DNA of 64,000 bases from Anodontia alba. Lineage: Eukaryota; Mollusca; Bivalvia; Lucinida; Lucinidae. Under the pieces are notes generated by a model that searched no databases, was not told the DNA's origin, and worked only from the letters and a program-made list of their open reading frames with translations. Shown here one piece after another: positions 57,251 through 64,000 of the stretch; position 1 is the first letter of the stretch, and every line of letters begins with the position of its first letter. Where the stretch lies: assembly GCA_964016985.1 (NCBI GenBank), contig OZ024824.1, forward strand, positions 121,764,839-121,828,838, in the 5' to 3' direction. Made by a program: the position numbers and the translations under genes.

Positions 57251-57600
57251 TTGTAATTGGAAAAAAGGGAAGAGAAAAATCCAGGGAGTGCCACAATACC
57301 AAGCCGCAGCCCTTTCCAGACACGAATAGAAAACGGAAACAGACAAAACCAAACACGCGCAAATCGAACAAACGTATAACAAACGATTAGCTCTCTCTTC
57401 CCCAAGCAAGGTAATCGCAATACTAAAAGGACTGAAAGCCACAAGAACAAAATAAGAAAAGGCAAGACGTAAACCAAATCGCCTCGTCGAATAAACCAGA
57501 AAGCAACATAGAGTAATCTTAACACCGGGACCACCGCAGAACAGTCAGTAGAATAAACTACCCGGGGGTTAAAAATCACTTTTACAGCCTGGGTAAGAAA
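57251..57600 (-). mobile_element. Penelope-like type-1 tail, diverged
   Basis: On the minus strand: GTAAAAGTGATTTTTAACCC, GTTTATTCGACGAGGCGATT, the terminal box GTCTGGAAAGGGCTGCGGC, and GATTTTTCTCTTCCC near 57258. Part of the hairpin is deleted (GACCACCGCAGAACAGTC). About 15% divergent from the main tail by eye. Confidence 0.75.
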
Positions 57601-57960
57601 GCGTCATACCAATAAAAGATTTGCATCACCCTGGGTCCCGATGCCATTCTTTATCACAACTAGTAAAACAGAAAGCACAATGGGGAACTGTTGAAGGTGA
57701 CAAAAATGCTAGCATCACAATACAACTAGTGAAACAGAAAGCAAAATGGGCAGCTATTGAAGACGGTGACCACAAAGCTAGCATCATAGCACATATAGAA
57801 AAAAAAAAAAAAAGAAAACAATGCGGGAACCACAAAGCTAAAAAGAGCTACAAAGAGTAAGAACAATACAAGAACCACCACCGCCTTAGAACGGTCAGTA
57901 GAATAAAATACCGGGGAGTTTAAAGCACTTGTACAGACGGCCAACTTCATCATAATTAAG
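57600..57960 (-). mobile_element. Diverged type-1 tail with internal tandem
   Basis: On the minus strand from 57950: GAAGTTGGCCGTCTGTACAA, hairpin ACCGTTCTAAGGCGGT intact (57880-57895), then GTTCTTACTCTTTGTAGC. The terminal half is replaced by two ~66-bp tandem units (57657-57789; ACTAGTRAAACAGAAAGC starts each). The conserved hairpin in an otherwise remodelled tail is notable. Confidence 0.65.
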
Positions 57961-58005
57961 GGCGAGGTTTTGCGCGAACAAAACTGGTTTAAACGACCCC
58001 CTCCA

Positions 58006-58026
58006 CACACACACACACACACACAA

Positions 58027-58073
<47 letters not shown>

Positions 58074-58095
58074 AAACTGGTTAAAACTACCCCCT

Positions 58096-58148
<53 letters not shown>
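58006..58148. repeat. Two (AC)n microsatellites with duplicated flank
   Basis: AC tracts at 58008-58069 and 58099-58148 are each preceded by AACTGGTT-AAAC and CCCCCTCCAC. This looks like duplication of a Penelope-like UTR junction (GACCCCCTCC) plus tract. Confidence 0.9.
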
Positions 58149-58153
<5 letters not shown>

Positions 58154-58345
58154 TTTGCTTTTTACCGCTCCAAGCGGTCTCTTCTGTTGCAAAGATACTT
58201 TGTTCGTACGTTTATGGATTCATCGGTTTGACAATTCCAAAATATTGCCAGTGGTATAGCTAGCGTTTTCTGTTTGGTGGTTTGAAACTTTTAAAACATG
58301 AATAAATGCAAATGAAGATCCCCAGGAAATGCGACAATCAAAAAG
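58149..58345 (+). mobile_element. Penelope-like UTR piece with covarying hairpin
   Basis: ACCGCTCCAAGCGGT (58164-58178) is a perfect six-pair version of the 3' UTR hairpin, followed by CTCTTCTGTTGC as in type-2/3 UTRs. Downstream, GAAGATCCCCAGGAAATGCG near 58314 is a reverse terminal-box-like piece. Confidence 0.6.
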
Positions 58346-58799
58346 CATCACCTATATCTGTGGCTATTTGTATTACTGCGATATTCCACACAAAACGTCT
58401 TCCACAGGTAGTCTCGAATGCATTTAATCATATTGATTGGATGTCGGTTGGTCTTCTGTGAAGACAGTTTGCTTTTTACTGTAGAGATCATTGTATTTTG
58501 AATTGTTGTTCTTAATTGTGGCATCAAACGTCCTTTACTGAACACTAAATACGTCTGTATTGGAATCGTTTAGAAATAAGTAACAAGCATACAATTGTAG
58601 GGCCGCTCTGATGTGTCTTTTCATCAATAATATTGACACAAATGCGATATCTCTAACGCCGCACATGCATTCGTCATTTTGTGTCTGTCAGTATCCTGGG
58701 ACTTTTTGGAATTAAAATCAGTCCGAATTATTGCTGTTTTACAGTAATTACTTATTCAATAAGTGAACTGCGGCACGGATTAGATTTTATTCAATAAGG

Positions 58800-60040
58800 A
58801 AACTGTGGCACGGATTTGATTTGTTTCTCTACTGCAGCTGGTGTTAGTGCCGTGTGGCGGCGGTAGAACGTCTCCCCGTACTCCGTACTTCACCATAGTA
58901 AAGATTATATTTCATTTTCTTTGGGTTCATTGGGCACATTGTGGTATATTTAAAATGCAGTTCTGCTCATGTATACGCAGGAGAGCATAAGCAGTGTTTC
59001 GAACTTCCTTACTGCTTATGAAGAATTTCAAAAAATCCGGGACTCCCATTTTCTAACCTGTAGTGTGTTTTTTTTTCACACGGCAATCTTTTTGACGTTT
59101 ATTTTGCTACACTGCAGATGGTGTTAGTGCCGTGTGGAGGCGGTAGAAAGTCTCCCCGTACTTCAATATAGTGCAGATTATTTTTCATTTCCTTTGGGAT
59201 CATTTGGCCCGTTGTGGTATATTAAAATGGAGTTCTGAGCATACGGAGGAGGGCGTTAGCAGTGTTGCAAACTTCATTATCGCTTATGAAGAGTCTCAAT
59301 AAAACCAGAAAAGGTAAGAGAAAAGTCCAGGGAGTGCCACAATCACAAACCGCAGCCCTTCTCAGACCCCAAGAGGAAGAGGAAACCGACAAATCCAAAC
59401 AAGCACAAATCGAACAAATGTACGAAAAGCACTAAGATGAGACTCCAAGACTCTCATTTTCTAATTTGTAGTGTGTTCTTTGTTTCCAACGGCAATCTTT
59501 TTTACGTTTATTTTACTACACTGCAGCTGATGTTAGTGCCGTATTGGGGCGGTAGAACGTCTCCCCGTACTTAATCATAGTGCAGAGTATATTTCATTTC
59601 CTTTGGGATCATTGGGTCCATTGTGGTATATATGAAAACGGAGTTCTGCTCATATATACGCTAGAGGGCGTAAGCAGTGTTGCAAACTTCATTACTGCTT
59701 ACGAAGAGTCTCAATAAAACTGAGACACAAATTTTCTAATTTGAAGTGTGTTCTTTGCTTCCAAAGGCAGTCTTTTTGACGTTTATTTTACCACACTGCA
59801 GCTGGTGTTAGTGCCGTATTACAGAGGTAGAACGTCTTCCCGTACTTCATCATAGTGCAGATTATATTTCATTTCCTTTGGGATCATTGGGCCCATTGTG
59901 GTATATTTGAAAATGGAGTTCTGCTCATGTATACGCTGGAGGGCGTAAGCAGTGTTGCAAACTTCAGTACTGCTTATGAATTGTCTCAATAAAACCGAGA
60001 CTCCCATTTTATAATCTGTAACGTGTCTTTTTGACGCTTA
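58800..60040 (+). repeat. 278-bp tandem array, about 4.3 units
   Basis: ACTGCAG marks unit starts at 58831, 59111, 59520 and 59795. Spacing is 280, 409 and 275 bp, the long one being explained by a 132-bp insert. Shared blocks are GGTGTTAGTGCCGT, GTAGAACGTCTCCCCGTACT, ATTTCATTTCCTTTGGGATC, GTAAGCAGTGTTGCAAACTT, GAGTCTCAATAAAACCGAGA and CGGCAATCTTTTTGACG. Reverse single units occur at 39600, 42950, 47280 and 50110, always next to Penelope-like sequence. No protein is encoded. Confidence 0.9.
59307..59438 (-). mobile_element. Type-1 tail inserted in the tandem array
   Basis: 132 bp of tail terminus (minus strand ATCTTAGTGCTTTTCGTACA to CTTTTCTCTTACC) lies between TCAATAAAACC and GAGACTCC, which are contiguous in the neighbouring units. 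The insertion adds no target duplication and removes nothing visible. Confidence 0.85.
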
Positions 60041-61415
60041 CTGAGCTATCGTAAGATTTATTGCTGTTTACATAACAGAATTACTGTGATTCTATAGGAG
60101 CTCTTTGGAGTTTTCACGGATGCAAATCTAACGGACACCACTTCTTTTTTTATGAGGTGTTGCAATACATCTAAAGCCCTACTTGTTACTGCGGTAAGGA
60201 TTCTTAAGCCAGCTGTTTTGTATAGGTTGTTGGTTAGTTTTAAATTTCGAGATTTCAACAACCATTTTTCCGCTGACTTGCCTGCTTTGTTTTACATACA
60301 GGAAGAAAATGTAAACACACATAGACACACTGTTGATCAGCGGACTACGTGGTTATCTAAATATACTCAAAACCAAAAGTAACTTGTCACTTTTTATTAA
60401 TGAGTAATTTTAGTTTCTATTTCGATCTGGTTGTAATAAATTAATTCAATTGTTTTCTAGGGTTAGTCTCAGAGGGATTCAAGAGACACTATTCGTTTAA
60501 GTGATTCCAGTCTTGAGTTACTCGCACTTTCATCAAAAACAGTATTTTTCACTTTTTCTCAAAACTTCAAAAGCAGAACATGCTTTTCAACACAAAATCT
60601 GAAAGTCCATTGTTTGTCGATAAAATTCCCTGCAAAATTTTTTCTGTTCTACCTGACTAATTAATGGCGATTACTTAAAGTTGTTTCACGTTGAAATTAT
60701 CTCCCTTGCGATAAAAACAATAGTAAACTTTCGTCGCTCGTAAAATCCATATCTTCGATATTTTTTGGAAGTTTTAAACGGCGTTGTCTTTGGACTTCTA
60801 CAGAGAAAGTATGACGAGAAAAAAACCCGCAAAAGTTCTGATCATGTCAAAAGCAAAATGGCTGACAACTTTCTGTAGGATTTCCATTACAAACATGGTT
60901 AAGTTTGATCACACGGCCTTCTCGATATATATAGACGCGTTCTGAAGTTGCGCAATAGATGATGCAGACTTTTTGTTAATTTAAGAACAATTTGCAATAC
61001 ATATCTAAGCGAATAAAGTGTTTTTGCCTGACATAAACCTGTATATGTAAGGTACAGTGACCTTCCAAAAGTGAATTAGTATCGTAACTTTTGATTTTGA
61101 CCCCGTCAGTTTTGCGAGAGACCCTTTTTGATAATCTGTTTAAAAAAAGTGTATCGTGTGCACAAATGATTGTTCTTTAACATCATTAAAACATTTTTTT
61201 TTAATTTCACTCAGCAAAAGTCAGTAAAGCATATAAATATAAGCTGTTACATGTAAGTTACTTTTGGCTTTAAGTATATATAGCATGCTGAAGGGAAACA
61301 GTACATGACAAAAATACACTTTTCTTTTGATATATATATAGTTTTGTTAGGTTACGGGAAAGGAAACGCACCCTTTCCCCTTTCAGCCTGACATACCTGA
61401 AAAGATGCCCGTGCT
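60041..61415. other. Unrecognised spacer
   Basis: About 1.4 kb without recognised features. The 76-codon frame at 60152-60382 (RCCNTSKALLVTAVRILKPA ...) reads smoothly but matches nothing I know. It could be a retroelement scrap. Confidence 0.4.
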
Positions 61416-61642
61416 AACAGTTTAGATCCAGATGAGACGATTCATAATGAGCCGTCTCATCAGAATTTACAATGTTTGCCATTCTTGTTTCGGTTTTAGA
61501 CTAAAACCCCTATTTGCATAAGTGGACATGTCCGACTTTAAGGATAGAAGAGTCCACTTCAGAGACACGGGGATGAAAGGTCCAACACTGTATGCAAAGG
61601 AATTGCTTCAAACGCATATAATAATGAAAAAAAAACACACAC

Positions 61643-61670
<28 letters not shown>
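61416..61670 (+). repeat. A-tailed repeat F, second copy
   Basis: Dyad AACAGTTTAGATCCAGATGA facing GAGCCGTCTCATCAGAATTT, then TTTTAGACTAAAACCCCTAT, GTGGACATGTCCGACTTTAA and an A-rich tract at 61626-61670. Same order as 22320-22631. Confidence 0.5.
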
Positions 61671-61673
<3 letters not shown>

Positions 61674-62428
61674 TGTTTTAGGGTCAGAGAAAGAAAGATT
61701 TTACATGTCTTCCTCAGTTTTAGGCTTCTTTATGGATTTGGGGTTTCCGACTTTATTTATTTATTTATTTTTTTATTTTTTTTTTTTTTTTGGCGGGGTG
61801 GGGGGTGGAGGGGGTTATGGGGCTGGGAGGGGGTGTCGGCTCTGTTTGTCATCTGTTTGTTTTATATCTGCTTTGTTGTGTTTGTCTGTCATTCACTTTG
61901 GTGTTGGGGGCTTGGTGTGGATCTGATTGTGTCAGTTTCTGAATTATCTTGTTTACTTTACTAAATGCTCGCCGTCCATAAGAGGGTCATTTATCTCTAC
62001 AGGTGAACGATTTTTATTGATTCATTCTCACGCCAGTATTCAACTGTCCGCACTTTTTTGGCATTGACATTTGACACGTTGTCATTGTTTTTGTGTACCA
62101 CAGCACAGTGATTGCACCAATAGCGACAAATCCAAGTCCTTTTACATAGGTTTGCTAGCAAGCTTAACGTTTGACAGTACATGTGTTAGAACAAGCTGAT
62201 TTGTTTCACATGAACAAAAACTTGGTAGTTACACTGAGTCAAAGCCAGCTTGTAATAGTAAAAGTTAATGTATTTACCAGACATGATCATCATAAATAAG
62301 TATAGAAATAATCCCTTTATCTAACTTTTTTTTTCTACATTTACTAGTTTATAGATTCATTTAACATGTTGATTGAATGATTGGTGCATACATATGATTT
62401 TGGGAAAGTAACTGAACTATGAAGTTTA
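61671..62428. other. Spacer with T- and G-rich runs
   Basis: T-rich 61755-61790 passes into a G-rich run (GGCGGGGTGGGGGGTGGAGG) at about 61792-61830. TTTGGTGTTGGGGGCTTGG near 61899 faintly resembles a terminal box. No gene recognised. Confidence 0.45.
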
Positions 62429-62656
62429 TTGCGGCCAGTTAAACATAAAAATAATCAATATGCAACAAATTGGCCAAACGCCATACATGAAAATAACCTG
62501 GAACAAAGAAGACTAAATCCAGGAAATATTCTTCACCCGAGAATCCGAGAAAAATCCATTTCGACTGTCGACGTCAGCGACCCAACCGGACCCTTTCAAG
62601 TAACGATAAAACTGAAAACTGATTTAGAGATCGAATGGGGCGATCATCAGCACTAA
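62429..62656 (+). other. Open frame of balanced composition, unassigned
   Basis: 75 codons with non-repetitive, mixed composition, ending STVDVSDPTGPFQVTIKLKT-type sequence and EIEWGDHQH. Unlike most frames here it is not inside a recognised repeat. It could be a remnant exon or a retroelement scrap. I do not recognise it and see no splice or promoter support. Confidence 0.15.
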
Positions 62657-62929
62657 TACACATTTGTGTTGTAGGTACCGTAATTAAGTAACTGTCGCTT
62701 AACCGAAAGAGCGAACATAGTATCCAGCAACACCTCGTAATTCTGTAATAAGAAAAACTTTCAGTCTATTATAACTGTTCTTTAGATATTTAGTTATTCT
62801 TGTTTCAAACAGTTCATACAAGAAGTTAAGCACTTGAATTTTTAACGATTATACTTCTATTTTTAAGAAAATTCGGATTGTAATTTGCCTTGCTGGAAAT
62901 GTTTATCAAGCTGACCTTACGTCTGGCCC
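62657..62929. other. Unrecognised spacer
   Basis: No features recognised. Confidence 0.4.
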
Positions 62930-63250
62930 AGAAAAAATAACATTTTGGCGGTTTACAGTTTGGGATGTGTTCCTCAAATATCATCCTGTTAGAATTTATT
63001 TATCTTTAGATGAAAATGCTAGCAGCAGAATTTGGTATACGCAGTGGCGTCTGACTATTGCTGTTGTGACCGTGCCCATCGTGGTCAAACGTGTAGTTTT
63101 CGGTTGCTCAGGTTTCATATTATCACTGATAGGATATAATCTGAGATTGTGGCTATTCCTGGACATCATCAATACTACTTTTCTTTCAGATTGCCATTGA
63201 CCCCTCTCTTTTGTTTCATTGCGCTTTGTGATTATTTGATGTGTGCCGTG
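62930..63250 (+). mobile_element. Penelope-like type-2 3' UTR fragment
   Basis: GCGTCTGACTATTGCTGTTG, CCCATCGTGGTCAAACGTGT, AGATTGTGGCTATTCCTGGA, GATTGCCATTGACCCCTCTC and GTTTCATTGCGCTTTGTGAT follow the order seen after the RT end at 55240-55400. Confidence 0.6.
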
Positions 63251-63456
63251 GTGTTTCACTGATGAGTTAGAGGACATGTGGTGTTTCACTGATGAGTTAG
63301 AGGACATGTGGTGTTTCACTGATGAGTTAGAGGACTTGTAGTGTTTCATTGATGAGTTAGAGGACCTGTGGCGTTTCACTGATGAGTTAGAGGACCTGTG
63401 GTGTTTCACTGATGAGTTAGAGGACCTGTGCTGTTTCACTTATGAGTTAGAGGACC
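63251..63456. repeat. 30-bp minisatellite, seven units
   Basis: Exact 30-bp period from 63251: each unit is GTGTTTCACTGATGAGTTAG plus AGGACNTGTG, with one to three changes per unit. A single copy of the unit (GTTTCACTG ... GATGAGGTAGA) exists in other Penelope-like UTRs, e.g. 45470-45500, so the array grew from that UTR. The 147-codon minus frame (HHRSSNSSVK repeats) is periodic by construction. Confidence 0.95.
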
Positions 63457-63474
63457 ATATGCGCACTGAACACA

Positions 63475-63825
63475 TACAGTATAACCTCAATGGCTCGAAC
63501 CCGGATGGCTCGGTGACCGTGGATGATTCGAACTCCTTTTTCAATCCTTCCAATAGCTCAAGAAAACAAATATTTAGGGATTTTCTTTTTTTATCATGGA
63601 ATTGTATATTGTGTGTACTCATTAGAATCGCCTCATCGAGGCGATTCTAATGAGTACACTCAACATACAATCATTGTATAGAAAATCGAAAAGATTTCCC
63701 CAAGTTATCTCTGTTTGCTTCCTGGACTGGTGCCATGATTAACCTTCAGTAGCTCGAACTACCCCTGTCTCGGACGAATTTTCATGGTCCCAAATATGTT
63801 CGAGCCATTGACGTTCGACTGTAGT
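63475..63825 (+). mobile_element. Family B palindromic MITE, complete copy
   Basis: Ends ACAGTATAACCTCAATGGCT-CGAAC and GTTCGAGCCATTGACG-TTCGACTGT are inverted. TA at both edges fits a Tc1/pogo-type target. The centre is a palindrome: GTACTCATTAGAATCGCC facing GGCGATTCTAATGAGTAC, flanked by ATTGTATATTGTG and CAACATACAAT. This core is related to that of family A although the ends are unrelated. Confidence 0.85.
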
Positions 63826-63913
63826 AATAATTTTGAACTGCGTCAGAATAAGAGGCGAGATCGTGGAAAACTAGTTTACGCATTGTAGTCTGGAGACCCT
63901 AACAGGGTAACTG

Positions 63914-63980
63914 ACAAACAGTGCAGACCCAGATCAGACGCCGCAAAATGCGGCGTCTGATCAGGGTCTTCATTGTTTGT
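63914..63980. repeat. TGATCAG-type dyad, cleanest copy
   Basis: ACCCAGATCAGACGCCGC pairs with GCGGCGTCTGATCAGGGT around AAAAT. Outer AAACAGTG and CATTGTTT extend the dyad. It closes the window. Confidence 0.85.
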
Positions 63981-64000
63981 AAATGGTTCTACCATTTTTT

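Noticed and set aside
62996..63439. 147-codon minus-strand frame with HHRSSNSSVK repeats
   Set aside because: The 30-bp period keeps the frame open by construction, and the underlying DNA is a Penelope-like UTR minisatellite.
63251..63456. Array of hammerhead ribozymes
   Set aside because: Each unit has CTGATGAG but lacks a stem II followed by GAAA in the right place on either strand. Kept only as a finding to test.
63475..63825. CRISPR-like or bacterial terminator interpretation of the palindromes
   Set aside because: The window is plainly eukaryotic, and the palindromes are centres of TIR-bounded transposable elements, not spaced repeats with unique spacers.

Overview
This is non-coding, repeat-dominated animal DNA. 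It is AT-rich, has long microsatellites, no open frame above 188 codons, and no host gene, operon or RNA gene that I can recognise. The protein-like stretches are decayed transposon genes: Penelope-like reverse transcriptase (RT), two LINE remnants and one Tc1-type transposase. The mix of palindromic MITEs, dispersed TGATCAG-type dyads and Penelope-like RT resembles what I know of bivalve mollusc genomes, but the species is an inference.

Layout. 1-35 kb is mostly unrecognised spacer studded with non-autonomous DNA elements. The main one, called family A here, is ~275 bp with terminal inverted repeats containing GAAAACAYGCCTAT and a perfect ~70-bp central palindrome. About 14 copies lie in both orientations from 0.7 to 37.3 kb. 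Others are three pogo/Tigger-type MITEs (TACAGTCGACTCTCG ends), two copies of a GGGCCCAGTTGTTCAAAG element, one full and one partial copy of family B (AATGGCTCGAAC ends), two GGGCCG hairpin elements, and many ~60-bp TGATCAG dyads. LINE remnants sit at 5.7-6.0 kb and 28.9-30.5 kb.

35.5-60 kb plus 62.9-63.5 kb is a graveyard of one Penelope-like retroelement group. Two long RT copies (39.99-42.08 and 50.18-51.67 kb), several C-terminal fragments, and about 15 copies of a characteristic 3' tail ending CTTTTCTCTTACC(T)n are present. Tails are inserted into other copies, three of them inside one RT gene. A 278-bp tandem array (58.8-60.04 kb) and a 30-bp minisatellite (63.25 kb) are associated. A decayed Tc1 transposase lies at 55.7-56.7 kb.

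The most interesting signals are: (1) a short hairpin, ACCGTT-CTAA-GGCGGT, kept in the 3' UTR of every Penelope-like subtype here, with a wobble-to-Watson-Crick change in one copy; (2) the same palindromic core inside MITEs with unrelated ends; (3) the nested 3' tails, at least one inserted with no visible target duplication and all carrying GGTAAGAG on the antisense strand. All positions were read by eye, so element boundaries may be off by several bases.
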